The notes beneath the pieces were generated by a model, which saw nothing but the letters and a program-made list of their open reading frames with translations, did no database searches and was not told where the DNA came from. A program made the position numbers and the translations under genes. Below, one piece after another: positions 8,408-15,367 of a stretch of DNA of 21,410 nucleotides. Source of the stretch: Candidatus Levyibacteriota bacterium (GTDB taxonomy: Bacteria; Patescibacteriota; Microgenomatia; Levybacterales; UBA12049); NCBI GenBank assembly GCA_016204425.1, contig JACQKR010000010.1, positions 1-21,410 of the forward strand, in the 5' to 3' direction. Positions within the stretch are counted from its first letter, which is position 1, and each line of letters starts with the position of its first letter.

Positions 8408-9271
8408 CTAACTATTATTTGCTGAATCAACGATACTTCCAGTCCATCCTTCAGCAGGACTTGATGGTTGATTTGCCTCAACACTTGCTAAAAGAATACC
8501 TGCAGTAACTAACAATCTTCTATCTATTGCTGGATGTTCTTGGAGAACTTTCATATCATATTTCCGAGCGATTGGATTTCGCCATTGTTTCACTTTCGCA
8601 ACCTCTTCCCCATCAGGAGCAAACACGGTATACCGTTGTGGAGCAATAACCATACCAAAAATACGTGACATGATTGCTCTTCGTGGTCTTGATTCTGTCA
8701 TTTGACCAATTGGTTTCCCTTCAGGAGACAAAAATGTCCAGGTATCCTGCAGCCCTGACTTGAGCCATTCGCGTTTTAGTGCACCAACTGCTTCTTTATG
8801 CTGGGGATCGTACACATCGAAAGTAGACCACAAATCAAGCCGCTCTCGCGCTTTGATCGTAAGAAGCTCCTCTTCATCCCGTTTCATTTTATTAGGATAG
8901 ACGTGAATTTTTTCTTTCAATTTAAATCGATCTTGTGAGGCGTGGAGTTTTCGTTCACCGTCTGCATCGTATACATCAAATGCATTTCCAAAAATACTTA
9001 AAACTTTTTGACGAAATGTCATGTCTTGTTGCATTAACCCAGGATGAAGCGGTCGTTCTATATCACGAAGTTGTGCTTCTTGTGTTCGAAGCTTGGCAAC
9101 TTGATCTTCTAGCTCTGATCGTGTTTGGGCAACATGGGATAGGGTAGGTGTTACGACAGTCTCAGCACCTGTTGCTACTTCATGAGTTAAGGCTGGAGCA
9201 ATCAAGGCATCAGGATGATTTTGTACAGATGAACTCTCATGAGAAGGAGATCTTTCCTGTGTTTCGATCAT
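8408..9271 (-). CDS. LURP-one-related / tubby-like domain protein
   Basis: 287 residues, no signal peptide. Residues 1-48 are Ser/Thr/Pro-rich and look disordered; 49-72 look like a short coiled coil. Residues about 80-265 show the repeated beta-strand pattern of the LURP-one/tubby/scramblase superfamily: FDVYDADGERKLHASQ, then a basic IHVY strand, LLTIKARERLDLWSTFDVYD, GALKREWLKSG, TWTFLSPEGKPIGQMTE, RYTVFAPDGEEVAKVKQW and a late DRRLLVTAGILLASVEAN helix. In this fold the last hydrophobic helix is buried in the barrel, so it need not span a membrane. The molecular function of bacterial members is not established. The ATG lies 11 bases after a strong -10, giving a leader of only about 4 bases. 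No terminator separates it from the rpoB promoter, so some readthrough into rpoBC is possible. The family call rests on pattern recognition. Confidence 0.6.
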   Translation of the reverse strand: MIETQERSPSHESSSVQNHPDALIAPALTHEVATGAETVVTPTLSHVAQTRSELEDQVAKLRTQEAQLRDIERPLHPGLMQQDMTFRQKVLSIFGNAFDVYDADGERKLHASQDRFKLKEKIHVYPNKMKRDEEELLTIKARERLDLWSTFDVYDPQHKEAVGALKREWLKSGLQDTWTFLSPEGKPIGQMTESRPRRAIMSRIFGMVIAPQRYTVFAPDGEEVAKVKQWRNPIARKYDMKVLQEHPAIDRRLLVTAGILLASVEANQPSSPAEGWTGSIVDSANNS

Positions 9272-9282
9272 AATTTGAACAT

Positions 9283-9311
9283 ATTATAGGCCATTTTTAT
9301 TGAAAAGTCAA
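9283..9311 (-). promoter_or_regulatory. Promoter of the LURP-one-like gene
   Basis: On the minus strand TTGACT (9306-9311), a 17-base spacer and TATAAT (9283-9288). The start codon follows 11 bases after the -10, so the transcript should begin about 4 bases before the ATG. A perfect palindrome lies just upstream of the -35. Confidence 0.75.
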
Positions 9312-9319
9312 CTATACTA

Positions 9320-9344
9320 TTTTAGCCTCAATTTGAGGCTAAAA
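9320..9344. other. Perfect 25-bp palindrome between two genes
   Basis: TTTTAGCCTCAA and its exact reverse complement flank one central T. It lies 2 bases beyond the stop of the minus-strand gene ending at 9347 and 8 bases upstream of the next gene's -35. As RNA it makes a very regular hairpin, but on either strand the base run after the stem is A, not U. It is therefore either an atypical terminator or a DNA operator for the promoter at 9283-9311. Confidence 0.65.
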
Positions 9345-9346
9345 AA

Positions 9347-10006
9347 TCAACTTTCCTGTTGCCTTTCGACAACGTCAAACACTCGCGCATAGAACCCTTT
9401 AAGCTGATCCATTGATAAGGGAATAACGGAATATCTATAGTGCGGATCCATCCTCACTTCCTCTTGCTTGCCCGTAACATATGATGCAACTTGATATATT
9501 GATGGTACCGCTATTGGGTCTTGTATGGCGATACCCACCTCTGGTTCAATCTTTTCAAGAGGCTGCCTTATTCCCCAAGCACCAACTGCATGTTTTGTCT
9601 CAAATTGCAGCGTTTCTTGAATAGCATTTTTTTCAACTCGCACATTTGAAAATTCAATTGTTTGTCTGCTGCCCCTATCAAGCCGTATTGCCCACCAGAA
9701 ACTCATTCTATGGCCAGTTTGTTCATCAACAAACTGCCGTGTCTCCGCTGACTGCTCACTAAATGCGTCTTTAGAAAATTTATCAGTGGTATTGCTTTTT
9801 TCTATTTTTGTCCCGCCGACGACATCAATAAGAATTGATGTGAGTAAATTTGCGTCTTCAAGACTTACCTCGTCTTTCTCAAGGATCGCTTTTGCTCTTT
9901 GCAAAAGAAACTGCCTCTGTTCTCCTGTTGCCGCTTCTATTTCACGCTCAATAACTCCGAAAACCTCATCAGGCCTATCTCTATTAGAGAGGATCTCAGT
10001 AAACAT
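9347..10006 (-). CDS. Hypothetical protein, family not recognised
   Basis: 219 residues from the ATG at 10006. The N-terminal third is helical and acidic (MFTEILSNRDRPDEVFGVIE, then a Gln/Ala/Lys/Glu-rich helix). The middle (about 95-180) looks beta-rich, with FWWAIRLDRGSRQTIEFSNV and a KHAVGAWGIRQPLEKIEP stretch. The end has RYSVIPLSMDQLKGFYARVF. No signal peptide, membrane helix or known catalytic motif is seen. The reading frame stays open to a TTG at 10042, but that TTG is the first base triplet of a good -35 box, so the ATG is the better start; the predicted mRNA is leaderless. It is divergent from alaS and ends beside the palindrome at 9320-9344. Together with the LURP-one-like gene it forms an accessory island between core genes. 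Confidence 0.7.
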   Translation of the reverse strand: MFTEILSNRDRPDEVFGVIEREIEAATGEQRQFLLQRAKAILEKDEVSLEDANLLTSILIDVVGGTKIEKSNTTDKFSKDAFSEQSAETRQFVDEQTGHRMSFWWAIRLDRGSRQTIEFSNVRVEKNAIQETLQFETKHAVGAWGIRQPLEKIEPEVGIAIQDPIAVPSIYQVASYVTGKQEEVRMDPHYRYSVIPLSMDQLKGFYARVFDVVERQQES

Positions 10007-10013
10007 GAAGGCT

Positions 10014-10042
10014 TTTATATACGATTCCCTTTGTAAAGTCAA
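10014..10042 (-). promoter_or_regulatory. Promoter of the hypothetical gene, leaderless type
   Basis: On the minus strand TTGACT (10037-10042), a 17-base spacer and TATAAA (10014-10019). Seven bases separate the -10 from the ATG at 10004-10006, so the predicted transcription start coincides with the start codon. Confidence 0.7.
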
Positions 10043-10085
10043 TTGATTAGAAAGCTCTAGTAATACAATCGATACTCCCCACTCG

Positions 10086-10094
10086 TGGTATAAT
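10086..10094 (+). promoter_or_regulatory. Extended -10 promoter of alaS, leaderless type
   Basis: TGG followed by a perfect TATAAT (10089-10094) is an extended -10; no good -35 lies 16-18 bases upstream. Seven bases follow before the ATG at 10102. The two earlier in-frame ATGs (10093 and 10096) overlap or abut the -10 box and would lie upstream of the transcript. Confidence 0.7.
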
Positions 10095-10101
10095 GATGGG
10101 T

Positions 10102-11976
10102 ATGCTGTCAGCCTCGGATATTGTTAAAAAATATATTTCGTTTTTTGAAGCACGTGGACACAAACAGATTGCCAACGCGCCGCTTGTGCCGATCAATGAC
10201 CCGACAACGCTTTTTACCAGCTCCGGTATGCAACCACTCGTGCCCTACCTGCTTGGTGAGAAGCATCAGCAAGGAACGAGATTAGTTAATATCCAAAACA
10301 GCTTCCGAGCACAAGATATAGAAGAAGTTGGAGACAACAGGCATACAACATTCTTTAGAATGATGGGTAATTGGAGTTTGGGAGACTATTTTAAAAAAGA
10401 ACAGTTACCTTGGATCTTCGAATTCCTAACAGATAAAGAAGTAGGTTTAGGTCTTGATCCAAAAAGACTTTATGTCACTGTTTTTGCAGGAAATAATCAG
10501 ATTCCAAAAGATACAGAAAGCATAGAAATATGGAAAGAAGTTTTCAGTAAGGCAGGAATTGACGCAAAAGAAGGAGAACGAATTTTCTCTTATGACGTTG
10601 AGAAAAATTGGTGGTCTCGATCTGGAGTCCCTGAAAAAATGCCCACAGGCGAACCCGGTGGTCCAGATTCTGAGGTTTTTTATGATTTTGAAGATGAAAG
10701 CATACATACGAAAAGTCCGTGGAAGAATGATTCATGTCACGTGAATTGCGATTGTGGAAGATATATTGAAATTGCCAACTCTGTTTTCATGCAATACCAA
10801 AAACAACCCGACGGAAGTTTTAAAGAATTACCCAAACGTAATGTTGATTTTGGGGGTGGCTTAGAAAGATTTCTTCTTGTGACAGAACACCAACAAGACG
10901 TCTTTCAGACAAGCCTCTTCTCGCCAATAATAAAAAAAATTGAAGAAATCACCTCTTCTCCATACGGGAAAAGCACAAACGCCATGCGTATAATTGCTGA
11001 TCACCTCGTTGCAGCGGTCTTCATCATTAACGCAGGAGTTGAGCCTTCGAAGACTGAACAGGGATATATCCTCAGAAGGCTTATCCGTAGAAGTTATGAC
11101 AATATTATGAAACTACATGGAGAAAACATCCTCCCAACTTATAGAATTTTTGAAGCAATTGTAGAGCAGTACAAAAATACCGATCCTGAGTTGGTCAAAA
11201 ATTATGAAAAGATTAAAAACACAATTCTTGAAGAGGCGAACACATATAAAATTACTGTTTCTAGAGCGAAAAAGTTTATAGATACAAAGTATAAAAAAAC
11301 TGGCGATGAACTTATGGGCGTGAAAGAGATTTCAGCTGAAGATGCTTTTACGCTCTACACAACACAGGGACTTTCTCCTGCCCAAATTGAGAGCTTAGGA
11401 TATAGCTTTGATAAGCAAGCTTTCGCTCAAAAAATGGAAGAGCATCAAAAAATTTCTAAAGCAGGTGCAGATAAAAAATTTCGGGGCGGGCTGGCAGATC
11501 ATTCTGAACGGACGATCATGGGGCATACGGCAACGCATCTTCTCCATCAAGCGCTCCGGGATGTCCTGGGCAAACAAGTCCACCAGACAGGATCCAATAT
11601 CACAACAGAGCGTGTTCGCTTTGACTTTAATTACGATAAACGGCTTACCGATGTGCAGATAAAACAAGTTGAGGACATCGTGAATCAGAAAATTAAAGCA
11701 AACCTCCCGGTACATTTTGAGCTCATAGACACAAAAGAAGCGCACAAAATGGGCGCAATAGGATTATTTATGGATACCTATGGGGATAAGTCAAAAATCT
11801 ATTTTATCGGTCCTTCGACAAGCTCAGGATTGAAAAAGGAAGATGCATATTCCATAGAATTTTGCGGCGGTCCGCACGTTGATTTTACAGGCGTTCTAAA
11901 ATCAGTTAAGATAATAAGACAGGAGAATCTCGGTAAAAATCAAAAAAGGATATATGCTATTGTTCAAGGTAATTGA
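10102..11976 (+). CDS. alaS: Alanyl-tRNA synthetase, short form
   Basis: Class II synthetase that charges tRNA-Ala, about 624 residues against 870-880 in E. coli. Class II motif 1 lies near TTLFTSSGMQPLVPYL, motif 2 is RHTTFFRMMGNWSLGDYFKKE-like (residues about 80-100) and motif 3 is GGGLER (251-256). The tRNA-recognition helices follow (GYILRRLIRRSYD). The editing site is present as HTATH (H475, H479) and CGGPH (C588, H592), matching the HxxxH and CxxxH zinc residues of the family. Two parts are missing: the beta-barrel segment with its FYAESGGQ-like motif, which normally lies between the tRNA-recognition and editing domains, and the whole C-terminal coiled-coil/C-Ala region after the editing domain. 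A short repeat at 11812-11829 adds Pro-Ser-Thr-Ser-Ser-Gly just before the CGGPH motif. The start was chosen from the promoter position. Confidence 0.95.
   Translation: MLSASDIVKKYISFFEARGHKQIANAPLVPINDPTTLFTSSGMQPLVPYLLGEKHQQGTRLVNIQNSFRAQDIEEVGDNRHTTFFRMMGNWSLGDYFKKEQLPWIFEFLTDKEVGLGLDPKRLYVTVFAGNNQIPKDTESIEIWKEVFSKAGIDAKEGERIFSYDVEKNWWSRSGVPEKMPTGEPGGPDSEVFYDFEDESIHTKSPWKNDSCHVNCDCGRYIEIANSVFMQYQKQPDGSFKELPKRNVDFGGGLERFLLVTEHQQDVFQTSLFSPIIKKIEEITSSPYGKSTNAMRIIADHLVAAVFIINAGVEPSKTEQGYILRRLIRRSYDNIMKLHGENILPTYRIFEAIVEQYKNTDPELVKNYEKIKNTILEEANTYKITVSRAKKFIDTKYKKTGDELMGVKEISAEDAFTLYTTQGLSPAQIESLGYSFDKQAFAQKMEEHQKISKAGADKKFRGGLADHSERTIMGHTATHLLHQALRDVLGKQVHQTGSNITTERVRFDFNYDKRLTDVQIKQVEDIVNQKIKANLPVHFELIDTKEAHKMGAIGLFMDTYGDKSKIYFIGPSTSSGLKKEDAYSIEFCGGPHVDFTGVLKSVKIIRQENLGKNQKRIYAIVQGN
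11812..11829 (+). repeat. Short TTCGACAAGCTCAGG-type repeat inside alaS
   Basis: The 18 bases CCTTCGACAAGCTCAGGA lie in frame in alaS and encode Pro-Ser-Thr-Ser-Ser-Gly. From memory, this sequence recurs in many bacterial genomes and produces stray PSTSSG strings in annotated proteins. Other alanyl-tRNA synthetases go almost directly from the preceding strand (here SKIYFIG) to the S-I-E-x-C-G-G motif, so it looks like an insertion. No second exact copy was seen in this window. Confidence 0.55.
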
Positions 11977-11984
11977 GCAGCAAT

Positions 11985-12076
11985 AATAACTCAAAACTAC
12001 AAATCAAAAGTAAAAAGCTTACTAATTTTGAATTTTTAACTGTATTTTTGACTTTTGCATTTTGAATTTTGAACTT
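11985..12076. repeat. AT-rich imperfect inverted repeat, family 1, copy 2
   Basis: The left arm has CAAAACTACAAATCAAAAGT-like units; the right arm has TTTTTGACTTTTGCATTTTG and TTGAATTTTGAACTTTT in the opposite sense. It fills nearly the whole gap between alaS and the next gene, ending two bases before that ATG. There is a 5-bp hairpin (AGTAA/TTACT) near the centre followed by T-rich sequence. No clear promoter or Shine-Dalgarno for the next gene can be separated from it. Confidence 0.6.
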
Positions 12077-12078
12077 TT

Positions 12079-14499
12079 ATGAAACTGCCTATTTCATCCC
12101 TTTTTGCAAAAAAAGATAAACCTGAATACTTTCTCGCGCTGTTGCTGCGTGACGAGAAGGCAACTGCTGTCATCATTGAACAGATCAACGACAAAATAAA
12201 AGTCTTCTCCCGTCATGAAGAATATTTTTCAACCTCTATTGAGAATGCAACAGAACAGGAATGGCTTGAGACACTGGATAAGACGATCGGTAAAGCCGAA
12301 GAACGCCTCCCCCCGGATGTCAAAACACATAAAACCGTCTTTGGGGTAAAAGAGAATTGGGTGGAAGAGAAGAAGATCAAAAAGGATTATCTCCTGAAAC
12401 TGAAAAAGGTCTGTGAGGCACTCGATCTATCACCAATCGGTTTTCTTGTTATCACCGAGGCGATCATCCATCATCTCCAGGAAGAAGAAGGAGCTCCTGT
12501 CTCGGCCATCATCGTTGAGATCGGTCAGAAAAATATTGCAGTCTCAGTTGTTCGGGCAGGACGGATCGTGGAGACCAAACATGAACCGGTAGGTGAGTCT
12601 GTTCCGCAAACCGTCGATACCGTGCTCAAGTATATTACTGCAGGAGATGTCCTCCCTTCACGAATTATTATTTTTGACGGAGATCGCGATGAGGAACACG
12701 CACAAACATTTATCGCTCACCAGTGGAGTAAAAGCTTGCCCTTCCTTCATGTGCCGCAAATATCGATTCTCCCGTCAGGATTTGACGCAAAAGCAGTTGT
12801 CTTCGGTGCGGCATCACAAATGGGGTTTGAAGTCTTAGGAGAAACGGTTGAAAAAATACAAACATTTACAGGAAAAGAAGAAGGCCACAGCGCAAAAAAG
12901 AAAGATGAGCCAAAAGAAAAAAGGGGTGAGGAAGAAAGTGATACCGTCGAAAAGCCGGAAGCAATTCCTGATGCCCCACCGGTAAGCGGGGATAATTTCG
13001 GTTTTGTCATGGACAAAGATATTACGACGATAGAGGAGGAAAAAAAAGCTGTACAACCTGAGCAAGAAAAACCGGAAAAAAAGGAAGAGGAACCGGAAGA
13101 TGCTACTCTTGCAGAGCAGCGACGCTATGTTATTAATGACCCGCAACGCCATGCATCACACCATGAAGAGATTGAGAAAGAAGCAACGCAGCGTGAGGAC
13201 GATGAAAATCCTATTCCGGAGACCGCATATGCAGATAATTTCACTCCCCATGAAGAAGAACAAGAAGGCACAAAACGAACGGGTGTTCTTACAGGTTTCA
13301 TAGAAAGTATGAAAGGAATAACCAGATCAATCAGACTCCCAAGCATACCTTTTATTCCGCGGGGAGGAAAAGCAGTTGTTGTCCTTCCTGTTATCTTGCT
13401 TCTTATCATCGGCATGTTTCTCTTATATGTCTATAAATTAAAAGCCACGGTAACGATATTTGTTGATCCAAAATCTATTGATCAAAATGAAGAAGTCATC
13501 TTCTCAGCAAAAGCATCAAAAGATTTTTCAGAAGGGATCATCGCAGCAAAAAATGTGAGTGTTTCTCTTGACGGCAATGCAGAAACAAAAACAACCGGAA
13601 AGAAAGAAACAGGGACAAAAGCGAAAGGCACCGTAACGCTCTATAACAGCAATGACAGTAAGATACAACTTTCAGAGGGAACTGCTATCACCGCATCAAA
13701 CGGTCTTGAATATGTTCTGGATAAGGATGTCACGATTGCGTCTGCATCCGGAGATATTTTCAGCGGGACGAAGCCCGGCACAACACAAGCTGGAGTAACA
13801 GCAAAAGCAATCGGATCTGACTACAACCTTCCTTCAGGGACAAAATTCTCTGTTAGTGGCAATTCTTCAGTCGCAGCAAAAAATGACAGCGCATTCTCAG
13901 GCGGGACGAAAAAAGAAATCGTCGTTGTCGCAAAAAAAGATATAGAAAAACTTGCTGAAGAATTGCCCGATAGTTTAGAGAAAAAAGCGAAAGAAGAAAT
14001 TGCCAAAAAAATCGGCACAGACGAATCCTTCCTGCCAATCTTTACCAAGATAACACTGACAAAAAAAGACTATAACAAAGATCTTGGAGATGAAGCAAAA
14101 ACGCTTTCTCTGAAAGCAACCGTCACTTTTGAAGGATTAACATATACCAATGACGACATTAGCGAATTCGCTAAGTCCAAAGTGAAAAGTAAATTTTCTG
14201 AGGATCTCACGATTTCCGATGAAGGAATTGAAAATACTCTCAAAAATTTGAAGAAGAAAAGCGATACGGAACTATCGGCGCGTCTTACGATGAAAACAAA
14301 CCTCCTGCCGAAAATCGATGAGGCTGTGCTTGCGAAAGAACTCGCAGGTAAATCATTTGATGAGGCCGATGAGATTATTACGAAATTACCGCAAGTTGTC
14401 GGAACCGAGGCGACCCTCTCTCCTCCCATTCCATTTCTTCCAAAACTCTTACCTCGCATGAGCGAGAACATTTCCTTGACTGTCAAAACCAATGAATAA
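12079..14499 (+). CDS. Actin-like (PilM/FtsA-type) domain fused to TM helix and baseplate-J-like exterior domain
   Basis: 806 residues. Residues about 15-255 follow the strand/helix order of FtsA/PilM actin-like ATPases, with SAIIVEIGQKNIAVSVV (142-158) at the phosphate-2 position and a closing VVFGAASQMG (240-249). The usual Asp-x-Gly of phosphate-1 is absent (LALLLRDEKATAVII), so nucleotide binding is doubtful. Residues 260-428 are a highly charged Glu/Lys/Pro linker. One membrane helix spans 431-452. Residues about 515-620 have the GTVTLYN, LSEGTAI and GSDYNLPSGTKFSVSG signatures of the baseplate-J-like fold. A Lys/Glu-rich C-terminal domain of about 180 residues follows. Predicted topology is actin fold inside and J-like domain outside. 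In outline it resembles a PilM-PilN pair joined in one chain. The gene overlaps the sortase gene by 8 bases. Role unknown; no phage genes lie around it. Confidence 0.6.
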   Translation: MKLPISSLFAKKDKPEYFLALLLRDEKATAVIIEQINDKIKVFSRHEEYFSTSIENATEQEWLETLDKTIGKAEERLPPDVKTHKTVFGVKENWVEEKKIKKDYLLKLKKVCEALDLSPIGFLVITEAIIHHLQEEEGAPVSAIIVEIGQKNIAVSVVRAGRIVETKHEPVGESVPQTVDTVLKYITAGDVLPSRIIIFDGDRDEEHAQTFIAHQWSKSLPFLHVPQISILPSGFDAKAVVFGAASQMGFEVLGETVEKIQTFTGKEEGHSAKKKDEPKEKRGEEESDTVEKPEAIPDAPPVSGDNFGFVMDKDITTIEEEKKAVQPEQEKPEKKEEEPEDATLAEQRRYVINDPQRHASHHEEIEKEATQREDDENPIPETAYADNFTPHEEEQEGTKRTGVLTGFIESMKGITRSIRLPSIPFIPRGGKAVVVLPVILLLIIGMFLLYVYKLKATVTIFVDPKSIDQNEEVIFSAKASKDFSEGIIAAKNVSVSLDGNAETKTTGKKETGTKAKGTVTLYNSNDSKIQLSEGTAITASNGLEYVLDKDVTIASASGDIFSGTKPGTTQAGVTAKAIGSDYNLPSGTKFSVSGNSSVAAKNDSAFSGGTKKEIVVVAKKDIEKLAEELPDSLEKKAKEEIAKKIGTDESFLPIFTKITLTKKDYNKDLGDEAKTLSLKATVTFEGLTYTNDDISEFAKSKVKSKFSEDLTISDEGIENTLKNLKKKSDTELSARLTMKTNLLPKIDEAVLAKELAGKSFDEADEIITKLPQVVGTEATLSPPIPFLPKLLPRMSENISLTVKTNE

Positions 14500-15217
14500 A
14501 ATTGTTTACAAAAAAGATAGAAAGATCAAAAGAAAGATAGTCCGTTTTGCAGGACTTCTTCTCGCGATAACCGGATTTCTCAGCATGCTCTACCTGTTTT
14601 TCCCGTTGCTCTCGTGGGAGCTGTATTTTAAAAGTGCACAAGCCTCATCAGGAATCACAACTCCTATACCATATACAAAAGTTTTAACGAAAAATATCAT
14701 ACAAGGCTTATTGCAAGCATCAGCACAGTCGTTGCAAGGAATTGACTATACCAATGCATCTAACTGGTTTCCGACCTATCAGGAAAAAAAAATTAATAAA
14801 AAAATCTCCTCATACACAATTACTATTCCAAAAATAAATATTGCCAATGCGTACGTCTCAACAACAGACTATGATCTCTCGAAGCATCTTGTCCACTTCG
14901 GTGGAACAGCACTCCCGCCTGAAAAAGGAAACGCAGTCATTTTCGGCCATTCAACCTTACCCCAACTCTATAATCCTAAAGACTACAAGACGATTTTTGC
15001 AAATATTCATAGCCTCAAAGTTGGTGACACTATGCATGTCAATGTTGATGGAATATCCTATGTTTATAGGATCTTCAGAATACGGGTAGTAAAACCTGAT
15101 GACACATCAGTCCTCGCGCAAAATTACGATGACAGCTATCTAACCATTATCACCTGTACCCCACCGGGGACGATTTGGATGCGGTTAATTATTGAGGCAC
15201 GCCTTGAAACGTTATAG
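14492..15217 (+). CDS. Sortase family transpeptidase
   Basis: Membrane-anchored cysteine transpeptidase, 241 residues, which in other bacteria joins surface proteins to the cell wall or to each other. A basic N-terminus (KKDRKIKRK) leads into a membrane helix (about 18-41); the catalytic domain starts near YTITIPKINI (108-117). Catalytic residues are His153 (in FGHSTLP), Cys222 (in TIITCTPPGT) and most likely Arg231 (in WMRLIIEARL). The subclass cannot be fixed by eye. The ATG overlaps the end of the upstream gene (ATGAATAA), which suggests translational coupling. No protein in the window has an obvious LPxTG-type sorting signal, so its substrate lies elsewhere or uses another motif. Confidence 0.9.
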   Translation: MNKIVYKKDRKIKRKIVRFAGLLLAITGFLSMLYLFFPLLSWELYFKSAQASSGITTPIPYTKVLTKNIIQGLLQASAQSLQGIDYTNASNWFPTYQEKKINKKISSYTITIPKINIANAYVSTTDYDLSKHLVHFGGTALPPEKGNAVIFGHSTLPQLYNPKDYKTIFANIHSLKVGDTMHVNVDGISYVYRIFRIRVVKPDDTSVLAQNYDDSYLTIITCTPPGTIWMRLIIEARLETL

Positions 15218-15220
15218 CTC

Positions 15221-15367
15221 ATGCAACAGCCAAACAAATTTATCATTCTTTTAAAAGAGATCTGGCCGACGATTTACCGGGTAATAAATGCAATTGCCTT
15301 TTTTCTCCTGATGCTTGTTAAAAATTTTATTAAGTTCGGCATGCAGCAATTGAAAGGAAAAATGTAG
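15221..15367 (+). CDS. 48-residue membrane microprotein
   Basis: A short open frame starts 3 bases after the sortase stop; its TAG stop is followed at once by the ATG of the next gene. The product starts MQQPNKFIILLKEIWPTIYR, continues through a hydrophobic helix (INAIAFFLLMLVKNFI) and ends with a basic GMQQLKGKM tail. It looks like a single-pass or amphipathic membrane peptide. The exact fit between two genes and the AAAGGA near its end, which serves as the next gene's ribosome site, suggest a real gene rather than a chance frame. I know no family for it. Possible partners are the sortase or the J-domain protein encoded just upstream; this is inference from position. Confidence 0.6.
   Translation: MQQPNKFIILLKEIWPTIYRVINAIAFFLLMLVKNFIKFGMQQLKGKM

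Noticed and set aside
10007..10042. TTG start at 10042 extending the hypothetical protein by 12 residues
   Set aside because: The TTG is the beginning of a TTGACT -35 box with a TATAAA -10 at the right spacing, so the ATG at 10006 is the better start.
10093..10101. First two in-frame ATGs of alaS as the start
   Set aside because: They overlap or directly follow the TATAAT box and would lie upstream of the transcript; the third ATG (10102) gives the usual start of the family.
12079..14499. Prophage or contractile-tail remnant, because of the baseplate-J-like domain
   Set aside because: No other phage structural, lysis or integration genes are nearby, and the domain is joined to a membrane helix and an actin-like fold, which fits a cellular surface protein.
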